Positions 10,511 through 17,969 of a stretch of 64,000 bases of DNA are shown one piece after another. The notes beneath the pieces are model-generated. The model was given only the letters and a program-made list of their open reading frames with translations, did no database searches and had not been told where the DNA came from. The DNA lies in the NCBI RefSeq assembly GCF_001642795.1, contig NZ_LKEH01000019.1, forward strand, positions 212,901-276,900, given 5' to 3'. Numbering within the stretch: the stretch's first letter is position 1; each line of letters begins with the position of its first letter. The stretch comes from Pseudomonas viridiflava (GTDB lineage Bacteria > Pseudomonadota > Gammaproteobacteria > Pseudomonadales > Pseudomonadaceae). The position numbers and the translations under genes are program-made.

Positions 10511-11998
10511 GTGCGGACCGGGCCCGATCCAGGGCCCATTTCGCAGCAGCATAGTAGGACTACGCATGCTCAACATCAACGCTCACAGCTTGCGCTGTTC
10601 AGTTCACAGGACGAGGCGCAGACGTACCACGACAGCACCCGGAGCGGCTTTTTTTCTCTCCTTGTTGATGTGTGTGGCGACAAGCGCCAGTCGTCTCACT
10701 TGTTGGCAGATATGCCGACCGTTCTCGGTCTGGTAGACAAAACCCGTGACACATGGATGTCACAGGCCGAATTCATCCGCCCCAACCGGCGCGTCGTGAA
10801 TCTATCGCGCTTGGGATTGCTGTTCGCCGATCTCGACACCTATCGCGTTCCTGCGCTCGCTGGTTTCTCGCCCGACGCCCTGGCCAGCTATGTGATGTAC
10901 TTCTGCGCAGAGGAAGGCATACCTGCCCCGTCCATGCTGATTTACAGCGGCCGCGGAATCCAAGCCAAGTGGCTTTTGGAGGGCACGATTCCGCGTCAGG
11001 CATTGCCGCGCTGGAACGCCTGCCAGCGCTACCTTGTTGAGCGCTTGGCGCACGTTGGGGCCGATCGTATGGCGAAGGATGCAAGCCGCGTGCTGCGTAC
11101 CGTGGAAACCGTCAACAGCAAGAGCGGCGAAGTGTGCCGCGTGGTGCATGTTCAGAGCGGCATCGACGGCCAGCCGGTGCGTTACAACTTCGAGTATCTG
11201 GCCGAGTCGCTGCTGCCTACTGCGCGTTGGACAATAGAACAGCAGCGGCAAGCGCAGGCCGAACGTATCCAGCGCAAGCCCTTCAAGCTTGTATCGGTAC
11301 TCGGCGGCAAGACCAACAACCTACGGGGATTCTCCGGCCGCCAGCTCGCGTGGGATCGACTGGAGGACTTGCGCAAGCTGGCCGACCTGCGCGGTGGTGT
11401 CAGCGAAGGCTGCCGAATGCAGCACCTGTTCTGGCGGCTAAATTTCCTGTTGCTTTCTGGCGCAACCAACAGCAAACAGATGTACCACGAAGCATCCGCG
11501 CTGGCCCGTGAGCTAGACCCGCAATGGAATAGCCGCTCCAGAGAGCTGATGACGTTGTTCAGCAAAGCCAAGGCGTTCGAGGCAGGCGAGAAAGTTAGCT
11601 TTGAGGGCAGGGACTATGCCCCGCTGTACACGCCCAGGAACGACACGCTGATCAATCTGTTCAGGATTACGCCAGACGAGCAGCGGCAGCTTAGGACTGT
11701 AATTAGCCCGCGCGAGGCCGCAGAACGCCACAGGAAGCGCGAGGAAGGCCGTAGGCGTGCCGCCGGGGCTGTAGATAGGGAAATATACCTAGAAGTGACC
11801 GCCGACCGTCGAGCTGAGGCCCTAACACTTCGAGCTCAGGGATTGAGCATCCGTGCTATCGCGGCCCGCATTGGCGTCAGCAAGACAGCCGTAGGGCGTT
11901 ATGTAAATGATGCCGTCGAGCGTTCCACTGCCGTGCATATTACTAATTGCGGAGTGCCATTGGCGGAGGCCCAGTCGCGTCGATCCGACGGCGTTTGA
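10511..11998 (+). CDS. Primase/replicase-like protein with C-terminal HTH
   Basis: A 495-aa protein resembling plasmid and island replication proteins built on the archaeo-eukaryotic primase fold. An acidic DxD pair (D107/D109 in LLFADLDTY) is followed by SGRGIQAKWLL (148-156) and DASRVLRTVETVNSKSG (190-206), which matches the 'RVLR.P.T.N.K' signature of such primases. Near residue 450 there is an HTH (GLSIRAIAARIGVSKTAVGR). It would let the excised island replicate. Start GTG at 10511 follows GGAG. The family assignment is by motif only, with moderate certainty. Confidence 0.65.
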   Translation: MRTGPDPGPISQQHSRTTHAQHQRSQLALFSSQDEAQTYHDSTRSGFFSLLVDVCGDKRQSSHLLADMPTVLGLVDKTRDTWMSQAEFIRPNRRVVNLSRLGLLFADLDTYRVPALAGFSPDALASYVMYFCAEEGIPAPSMLIYSGRGIQAKWLLEGTIPRQALPRWNACQRYLVERLAHVGADRMAKDASRVLRTVETVNSKSGEVCRVVHVQSGIDGQPVRYNFEYLAESLLPTARWTIEQQRQAQAERIQRKPFKLVSVLGGKTNNLRGFSGRQLAWDRLEDLRKLADLRGGVSEGCRMQHLFWRLNFLLLSGATNSKQMYHEASALARELDPQWNSRSRELMTLFSKAKAFEAGEKVSFEGRDYAPLYTPRNDTLINLFRITPDEQRQLRTVISPREAAERHRKREEGRRRAAGAVDREIYLEVTADRRAEALTLRAQGLSIRAIAARIGVSKTAVGRYVNDAVERSTAVHITNCGVPLAEAQSRRSDGV

Positions 11999-12765
11999 GG
12001 TGTACTCGTGGCGAGGTTAAAGGTGTCCCGGGTCCGTGCGTATTACTAATGGCGAAGCCTCCGCGCTTTGGCGTGGTCCGTTTCTGCAGATCCACGAGTA
12101 CCCTGAAGTCTGGAAGAATTGTCCGCTAAGCTAGCTGAGCTTTATTGCACCTACACTCAGCGTTGTGCCTGTTGATGGTTAGACTTGCGGTAGTAAGGAC
12201 AATTAGAGGCGAGCAGATGGGCAGAATAATCGGATACGCAGTGGAAAGTGATTTAGAGGGAGGTTTTCTCGTGCATGCGTCGCCGAGCGTTTGGGTCTCA
12301 TGCTTGGAAAGTGCCGTGCGTTACGAGACCGCTGCCCTGGCATGGGCTTCGGCGAAACGGCGTGGTAGCTCGCTCGCTTCTGCTATAGCAGTCATCGAGC
12401 GCGACGATGGGTCATTGTCGTGGGAGCCGATCCCTGATCCTTCAAAGGCCTCAGGCGGCGATTGGCTCGTATGGTTTGAGCTTGAGCAAGGAGCGAGACG
12501 CCTTTACGTCGTCAAGACCGGCAAGCGCATAGCTGCTTCAAACGACCCAGGCGATGCCAAAGGTTATAAAACCATGGGGGCTGCCAAAGAAGTAGCCGAG
12601 AAATTGTCTTTCGGCGGCAGCCTTTCAGGGGTTCAGCAGATCACGGCCGATATCGTCCCAATAAGGTAAAGCGGTATTGGGTGGCGGGCTACATTTGATC
12701 AGTCGTAGTTGCTTCCCGTTCATGTGGCATCTGGCTGGTAGGTGTTCAAAGTCCGTGCATATTAC
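11931..12765 (+). repeat. Three dispersed CCGTGCRTATTAC repeats
   Basis: CCGTGCATATTACTAAT at 11931, CCGTGCGTATTACTAAT at 12034 and CCGTGCATATTAC at 12753, all in the same orientation. The first lies inside the 3' end of the primase-like gene; the others flank the 12217-12669 gene. The spacing suggests repeated recombination sites or protein-binding sites around a small cassette. The gaps 11999-12216 and 12670-12884 contain no other gene. Confidence 0.55.
12217..12669 (+). CDS. Unknown island protein
   Basis: About 150 aa from MGRIIGYAVESD. I chose this ATG because GAGGCGAGC precedes it; the frame opens at 12145. It is soluble with no recognised motif: a beta-rich N-terminal half (GGFLVHASPSVWVSC) and a central GDWLVWFELEQGARRLYVVKTG strand-rich segment. 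It lies alone between two copies of the CCGTGCRTATTAC repeat. Function unknown. Confidence 0.6.
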   Translation: MGRIIGYAVESDLEGGFLVHASPSVWVSCLESAVRYETAALAWASAKRRGSSLASAIAVIERDDGSLSWEPIPDPSKASGGDWLVWFELEQGARRLYVVKTGKRIAASNDPGDAKGYKTMGAAKEVAEKLSFGGSLSGVQQITADIVPIR

Positions 12766-12884
12766 AGCACGTTAAGGGGATGGCCGATGATAGCGCAGGT
12801 CTAGGCGGAGTCTGATGATAAGGTCCGGCAAGGCAAGCGACGGATGGGAAAAATCAAGGGCGTGCTAAGCGGTGCTGCCACAGC

Positions 12885-12912
12885 AATACAAACCCCGCAC
12901 TGTGGCGGGGCT
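12885..12912 (-). terminator. Terminator of the leftward trb unit
   Basis: On the minus strand, CCCCGCCACA-GTGCGGGG folds into a stem followed by TTTGTATT. It lies about 30 nt past the stop of the 102-aa gene and would end the trbJ-K-L transcript. Confidence 0.6.
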
Positions 12913-12943
12913 AGTAATATTCCGGGCTAGCGATCAGCGAATT

Positions 12944-13252
12944 TTAGCCTTCTCGTTTTTGTGTAGGCTGTTCGGCGCGCATCGCCACCAGAATCTGCTT
13001 TGTCAGAGCTGCGTTACTTTTGCTTCCCAGCAGAGGTAGGCGATTCATGCTATGTGCTCCCGCAATCATGCGATATGAAGCTGATAGGGCCAGCGGGCTT
13101 ACCCTGAGCTGGAGCGCTGTGTACTGGCGATCCAGCTTATCGAGTTGCGGTCCGTAGCCCTTGCTGCGTAGCCATCTGCCAAGCGCCCACAGGCCAATGC
13201 CGAGCGTAAAGACCAACGCTGCGAATCCAGCGAATATCAGAATGTCTGTCAT
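12944..13252 (-). CDS. Small membrane protein downstream of trbL
   Basis: A 102-aa protein with one N-terminal membrane segment (ILIFAGFAALVFTLGIGLWA) and a basic cytoplasmic tail. It starts 2 nt after the trbL stop, so it is the last gene of the trb operon. No family recognised. A role as a small T4SS accessory or exclusion component is plausible from context only. Confidence 0.65.
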   Translation of the reverse strand: MTDILIFAGFAALVFTLGIGLWALGRWLRSKGYGPQLDKLDRQYTALQLRVSPLALSASYRMIAGAHSMNRLPLLGSKSNAALTKQILVAMRAEQPTQKREG

Positions 13253-13254
13253 GG

Positions 13255-14808
13255 TTATTTCTCCAGAGGGTCGTTGTTCGATGCCGTACCGGCCACGTTG
13301 AGCGAAGCGAGGCGTCCGTGATTCGTGCTGGTGTCAGAGGCGGGACGGATCACATTAGATTCCGTGCCGTCGGGGCCGGGGGGCGTTTCAGTTTCCTTGT
13401 TCTGAGCGACCGGGCTGTCATTGGCAACAGGAAAAAGAAATGAGGCGTGCGCATTCTCCATACCTGGCACGGCCAGTGACGCCATAACGCCGAGCACCTT
13501 TGCAGTTCCACCAGCAGCTTGGGAAATTGCATCGCCAGTCCGGACTGCTTCCCCTTTTGGTGCCGGTTGCTGTGGGTCTTTGTTTTCGGCTGCTTGTGTG
13601 GCCTTACCGCTTTGTTTAGCTGCATGCTGGGAGAATTTGCCGCTTTCCGCCGCTGGTCTAGACGAAGTTGCGTCAGACGGGCTGCCTCCAGTCTTTGACG
13701 CCGCTGGTATCGGGCCCTTGGTAGCGCCTCCGCCACTTATTGACGTTGACGCTCCGCCGCCCGCTGAGCTTGCGGCGTTGGCAAAACTAGAGTTGATCGC
13801 GCCCGCCAGCCCGCTGCCAGCGGTAGCACCTGCACCACTACTGGCTGCACCCAGTGCGCCGGCTGCAATTGGTGCTGCGGCACCCGCCGTGGCGACGGTG
13901 GCGATTGCGGCGGCAGCGCCCGCCGCTCCGGCCGTTGCCATTCCTCCGATGGCCGAACCTCCGCCCATCGACGAACCACTGATCATGCCGCCGATAAGGT
14001 CTGGAATTGTCTTGGTCAGGTAGGCGCAAATTAAGGCCAGACCCGCCATAGTAATCACGGAGGCTTCATTGTTCTGGTACGCAGCTGACCACTCACGGCT
14101 TGCTTGTAAAATCAGGCCGATAATCAGGGTCAAGACGAACAACTTAGCGCCGACTGCAAGGGCGAAACGGATGGGGGCAATCGCATATTCCCGTGTCCAT
14201 TGGGAACCACCGAAGCCGAAGAACAATACAGATGCGTTAATGATTACGTAGGACTCAACGAGAGTCACGAACATGAAGGCTGCAATGAATGCAAAACAGA
14301 TCAGCACTAAAAATGCCGCGAGGCTGATGGCGAGCGCTTGCCCTGGAGAAAAAAACGAAATGCTTGCCAGGATTGCGCGTGAAAATTCCACTGCCATTGC
14401 GAACACGTCTCCGGGCTGCAATGCCCGTTCAAGGCCGCTCGCGGCGGCTCCAGCGTCACGAAAGCTATCGACAATGGCGGTAGCCCACTCCACAGCATAT
14501 TTAATCAGTGCTAAAAAGAAGCCAGTCACCAAAATGAAGCGTACCAGTTCGCCTGCAATCTCACCTATATCAGCTTGTTTCAAAACTAATGGCATAAATG
14601 TCCAGACAAGCTGAATAGTTGCCAGGAGCCAGAATAGGTTAATCGCATAGCCGTGCAGTCGTTGTGACCACTGACCTGACTGGTTGAGTATTAAGTCTAG
14701 GAGGCCATCAACTGACGTATCCGGTTGTGCAAGATTTGTATCAGCTAGCGCATTACCAGCAATGAAGATGCCTATGAACGCGAAAAACCACAAGAGACGA
14801 CGATCCAT
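13255..14808 (-). CDS. trbL: P-type conjugal transfer protein TrbL (VirB6-like)
   Basis: Polytopic inner-membrane T4SS channel component (517 aa). It has a signal-like N-terminus (LLWFFAFIGIFIAGNALA) and about six membrane segments through residue 270. A Gly/Ala/Ser-rich low-complexity stretch follows (about 280-360), typical of TrbL, then a Pro/Lys/Gln-rich hydrophilic tail. It starts 2 nt after the trbK-like stop. VirB4/TrbE, VirB11/TrbB, relaxase and coupling protein genes are absent from the window. Confidence 0.88.
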   Translation of the reverse strand: MDRRLLWFFAFIGIFIAGNALADTNLAQPDTSVDGLLDLILNQSGQWSQRLHGYAINLFWLLATIQLVWTFMPLVLKQADIGEIAGELVRFILVTGFFLALIKYAVEWATAIVDSFRDAGAAASGLERALQPGDVFAMAVEFSRAILASISFFSPGQALAISLAAFLVLICFAFIAAFMFVTLVESYVIINASVLFFGFGGSQWTREYAIAPIRFALAVGAKLFVLTLIIGLILQASREWSAAYQNNEASVITMAGLALICAYLTKTIPDLIGGMISGSSMGGGSAIGGMATAGAAGAAAAIATVATAGAAAPIAAGALGAASSGAGATAGSGLAGAINSSFANAASSAGGGASTSISGGGATKGPIPAASKTGGSPSDATSSRPAAESGKFSQHAAKQSGKATQAAENKDPQQPAPKGEAVRTGDAISQAAGGTAKVLGVMASLAVPGMENAHASFLFPVANDSPVAQNKETETPPGPDGTESNVIRPASDTSTNHGRLASLNVAGTASNNDPLEK

Positions 14809-14810
14809 AA

Positions 14811-14987
14811 CTAATATCCCTTTGATCCACCACGGTGGGTAGGCTGGTTTTTGAAGGCTGAGTCTGCATTTTTTTGATCACTGCTTGCTGTGCATTCAGC
14901 TCTGCTCAAAAGCATGATTGTAGTAGCTGATGCGGCAACAGCTGACCCAGCACACATCAGAACTAAAAGCCATTTCGATATGCCCAT
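14811..14987 (-). CDS. TrbK-like small entry-exclusion-type protein
   Basis: A 58-aa protein with an N-terminal hydrophobic segment (WLLVLMCAGSAVAASATTIML) and a short polar tail. It lies exactly where trbK sits in RP4-like clusters (trbJ-trbK-trbL), separated from each neighbour by only 2 nt (TAA-tt-ATG and TAG-tt-ATG). Its last seven residues, RGGSKGY, are the same as those of TrbJ, and the match extends imperfectly upstream (FKNQPTH versus FKDEPTI). RP4 TrbK is the entry-exclusion lipoprotein; here a lipobox is not obvious. Confidence 0.65.
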   Translation of the reverse strand: MGISKWLLVLMCAGSAVAASATTIMLLSRAECTASSDQKNADSAFKNQPTHRGGSKGY

Positions 14988-14989
14988 AA

Positions 14990-15781
14990 TTAGTACCCCT
15001 TTGAGCCGCCGCGAATAGTAGGTTCGTCTTTGAATTTTTGTTCGGTTGCTTCATGGATGTCGCTACGGTCGACCTGTTGCGCCATATAGTTGCCTTGCAG
15101 ATTTATCTGCGTCGCTAAGAGGTCGCGCAGTTTTTGGAGTTGCTGAACATTTTGTGAGGCTATTTCATTGCCTGCCTGGATCGCTTGCATACGACCGACT
15201 GCCGACTGTGAGCGGGCGACCATGTTAGCCAACTTGGTATCTTCAGATTCAAAGCTGCTCGTATTTAGATTTGCTGCCTCAAGCGCTGATCTCACGTTGT
15301 CACGACCTTGCTGTGACCAGTTCTGATACTGCTCCTCTGTAGTGAGAGCAGTATAGTTCGCCGCGCCGTTCAGATAAGACTGAAAGCCGGGGAATTTATC
15401 GTTGAACTGCGTATCAATGTTCTGAAGTTCTCTGCCCAAGCTCTGCGAGCGATTATAGATGCTAACCACGCTTTTCAGATCTGTCGCGATACTGCCAAAC
15501 ATAGAGTTGGGCAAGCTTTTGCTCTGTGTGATCATGTTCTGATATTGCTGGATTTGCTTCTTTAACTGTTCGGCTGTATTGAGTGACGTATTGAGTTCCT
15601 CAGCATATTGGAACATCTGCTGATAGAAGGTTGAACAGTTGGAGCAATATATCGCGTAAGCAGCGGAAGAGTAAAAAGCCATGCCAGCGAGGCTGGTCGC
15701 AGCTATTGTGATGGCCAGCATGGTACTTCGAGAGGTTTTGTAGGCAGTTGGGTAGGAGCGTTCTTTCGATCCCTGCTTCAT
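14990..15781 (-). CDS. trbJ: P-type conjugal transfer protein TrbJ (VirB5-like)
   Basis: Periplasmic minor pilus/T4SS component (263 aa). It has a basic N-terminus then a signal segment (MLAITIAATSLAGMAFYSSA), and a CSNCSTFYQQMFQYAEELNT start of the mature part typical of TrbJ. A long Gln-rich coiled-coil body follows, ending RGGSKGY. In RP4, TrbJ also contributes to entry exclusion. It is first in the leftward trbJ-K-L operon. A possible promoter region lies at 15782-15910, which includes two TTGTCCGYTAA-like copies. Confidence 0.88.
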   Translation of the reverse strand: MKQGSKERSYPTAYKTSRSTMLAITIAATSLAGMAFYSSAAYAIYCSNCSTFYQQMFQYAEELNTSLNTAEQLKKQIQQYQNMITQSKSLPNSMFGSIATDLKSVVSIYNRSQSLGRELQNIDTQFNDKFPGFQSYLNGAANYTALTTEEQYQNWSQQGRDNVRSALEAANLNTSSFESEDTKLANMVARSQSAVGRMQAIQAGNEIASQNVQQLQKLRDLLATQINLQGNYMAQQVDRSDIHEATEQKFKDEPTIRGGSKGY

Positions 15782-16010
15782 ATCGAATACCTGATTATGT
15801 CAGTTGTCGTGTAATCGATTATCTCGCGTCACGCTGGAATCTCAAATAGACGGATAATTTTCCATCCGGCTCCAGCCGGTCAGAGTTGTCCGTAAATTGT
15901 CCGCTAATTGAACTTGGTGTGCTTGCTAGCTCGTATGGAGAAGTTCGCAAGAGTGCCGATCGTTGGCGTTGATTTTTAGTTGTGGGGGTAAGTTCATTAG
16001 TTAAGTCGAT

Positions 16011-16148
16011 TCTATGCGATGGTGCGCGACAATGTGCGAGTTAACGCGATTCAACGCGAAGGTATGCGAAGGTATGCGATTCAATGCGAAGGTATGCGAT
16101 TTTGTTTTTTTGAGCTGACGATATCGATCAGATCGCATAGAGTCGCAC
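16011..16148 (+). repeat. Ten-base-periodic array of RYGCGA sites (iteron-like)
   Basis: Nine consecutive 10-bp units from 16011 to 16100 each carry RYGCGA at unit positions 4-9: ATGCGA, GCGCGA, GTGCGA, ACGCGA, ACGCGA, ATGCGA four times. Two inverted copies, also 10 bp apart, follow at 16133 (TCGCAT) and 16143 (TCGCAC) after a T-rich stretch. One site per helical turn means a protein would line one face of the DNA. It lies about 230 bp upstream of trbJ, in the 15782-16435 gap, which otherwise has no convincing gene. Candidate replication origin, partition site or trb operator. Confidence 0.8.
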
Positions 16149-16435
16149 ACGATTGGACGGCAAGATGTGTGTTGTGGGTCCACAGGCTTCGCCTGCTGTA
16201 CCCCACCACCTACACTTATTCGCCTTCGGCTCAACGGATTTTGTTCTGCGAGGCTCTCAGCCGCTGCCGCGCTCTGGAGATAGTTGCTCGGGTGCGTGAT
16301 TATAAATTCGCTGTGTAAGGATGATTCGTTCGGGGAAAGGGGTAGGGGTAGGGCGGGTATGTTTTGCGGACATAAATTAAGTTGTCACACCAGGCGATTA
16401 ATTTCTTCGCCTGATGCGTAAATATTTAGAGGGCG

Positions 16436-17965
16436 TTATTTTGCTATTTTATCCTTGTCGACGATTCTGGTGCTGATCCAAGCATCGTCCCAGCATACTG
16501 TGCCAAAACCTGACCTACTTTGGGTGTCTATTTTGGAGAGAGTCATCCGCTTAGGGTCCGACTTTTTTACTATAGGTTGGGTGACGATGTTCTGGTCATC
16601 TAAGGTGTCGATAGCATCCAATTCCTCATCCTTTTCAGACTTTTGCTCACACAAAGGTCCAAACGCTAATCCACATGCTACATCTTGGTAAGCCGCTTTG
16701 TCCGCAAGTGACAGACTAGAACAAACGAGAAATCTTGACGGAGCAGAGTTCGAAAGCTCCAGAATTCTTTGATGGAACCAACGGCCTACACTGACCCCTA
16801 CATCTAAGATCGGAACAAAAACCCAATCCGGTTGATAGTTTCCAATAACGTACTCTGCCATAGGAGAAGCATTTAAATCCTGGCAGATCAAAATAATGCA
16901 ACGCCCGAAACCATCTAGGTCTGCAACTATGAGTTCTTCGCCCGAGGCATTGTCTTCCACCAATCTAGGTGCAGAAGTATCTAAGCCAAATTCTTTTGCT
17001 CTTGCACTAGGTATATCAGCAAGCCATATTTTTCTTTGTCCAAAAACAAGCCCGCCAGCGCCGTTATACAGGTTGGAATTATTCCATGCCTGGCCTTTTT
17101 CTTTGCTGAGAGTGTGACCGCTCCCCGCTACAAACGCTCGAAAGCGACCGGTGTTGATTCTTATCCCTGCCTCAATCAGTTTTGAGTCTGTTTCGGATAC
17201 CACCAGCTCCGGCGCCATTATGATATCTGAATAACCAATCTGATGAATAATGTCTAAAGTTTTTTTCGGGATATCTATGTCAGAGCAGGCTTTGAAATCT
17301 ACAAAAGATATATTTTGTTTAGTGCGCTGATTAACCGATAGATCGCTCTCGACTTCAGCGAGTGGCATGAATGCTATATGCCTATCCTTGTACACTCCTT
17401 CCGTGGCGATACCTTGAGGTGAATTTGCTATTTTTACCTTCATTGAGATAGAGACCGGTACCTCATTAACTGAGGTACTGTTTTCCACGACCGATAGTGC
17501 GCTGAATCTATCACGAAAGCAGTCGGCGCTAGACGCGCTTATAGGTCTGAAGTCTCTCGTTAGCGGACCCCGTGGTATAAGTTTTCGTCCGCCTAAATTG
17601 CAATAGCAGCCTGTTAAGATTCGCGTTGTTTGCAGGTGTTTGAGCCAGTGGAGCTTCTCAAGATTTATATATGACATATCTGTATCATATAAAGTTCTTG
17701 GATGAATTTGATAGAAAAATTGGTCGATGACCTCCATCAAGACAAGTATTCTTCCTCGTCTCTTTCCATCCTTGGAATTTTTTACCAGAGCATCAATTTT
17801 TGCAGTAGATATAGGCCCATCTGCAATTTTCAAAAGCTCAAATAGTTCATCCCTAAATGCTGGGCTCGGGCGCTGAACATTAGCTATGAGACTTGCTTTC
17901 CATTTTGCAGCCAACTTCCAATAGTTGAGGAATAATAAAGCAGGAGTAATGATCGTATTAGTCAT
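16436..17965 (-). CDS. Nitrilase-superfamily (carbon-nitrogen hydrolase fold) protein of the island operon
   Basis: Numbering here is from the ATG at 17965 (509 aa). The C-terminal half has the nitrilase triad in order and spacing: Glu253 in IIMAPELV, Lys312 in FGQRKIWL after NSNLYNGAGG, and Cys361 in ILICQDLNAS. The first 200 residues are helical and unassigned. The start lies 4 nt after the ATPase stop; the frame is open to 18034, overlapping the ATPase gene, and an ATG at 17986 is possible. The gene is AT-rich relative to the core. Substrate unknown. Nitrilase domains occur in DRT1-type anti-phage reverse transcriptases, so an effector role is an inference worth testing. Confidence 0.8.
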   Translation of the reverse strand: MTNTIITPALLFLNYWKLAAKWKASLIANVQRPSPAFRDELFELLKIADGPISTAKIDALVKNSKDGKRRGRILVLMEVIDQFFYQIHPRTLYDTDMSYINLEKLHWLKHLQTTRILTGCYCNLGGRKLIPRGPLTRDFRPISASSADCFRDRFSALSVVENSTSVNEVPVSISMKVKIANSPQGIATEGVYKDRHIAFMPLAEVESDLSVNQRTKQNISFVDFKACSDIDIPKKTLDIIHQIGYSDIIMAPELVVSETDSKLIEAGIRINTGRFRAFVAGSGHTLSKEKGQAWNNSNLYNGAGGLVFGQRKIWLADIPSARAKEFGLDTSAPRLVEDNASGEELIVADLDGFGRCIILICQDLNASPMAEYVIGNYQPDWVFVPILDVGVSVGRWFHQRILELSNSAPSRFLVCSSLSLADKAAYQDVACGLAFGPLCEQKSEKDEELDAIDTLDDQNIVTQPIVKKSDPKRMTLSKIDTQSRSGFGTVCWDDAWISTRIVDKDKIAK

Positions 17966-17969
17966 AACT

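Noticed and set aside
16011..16100. CRISPR-like array
   Set aside because: Units are 10 bp and contiguous, with no spacers.
16001..16234. 77-aa minus-strand frame with repeated SHTFALNR
   Set aside because: It is the translation of the 10-bp array (30 bp equals 10 codons). No ribosome-binding site.
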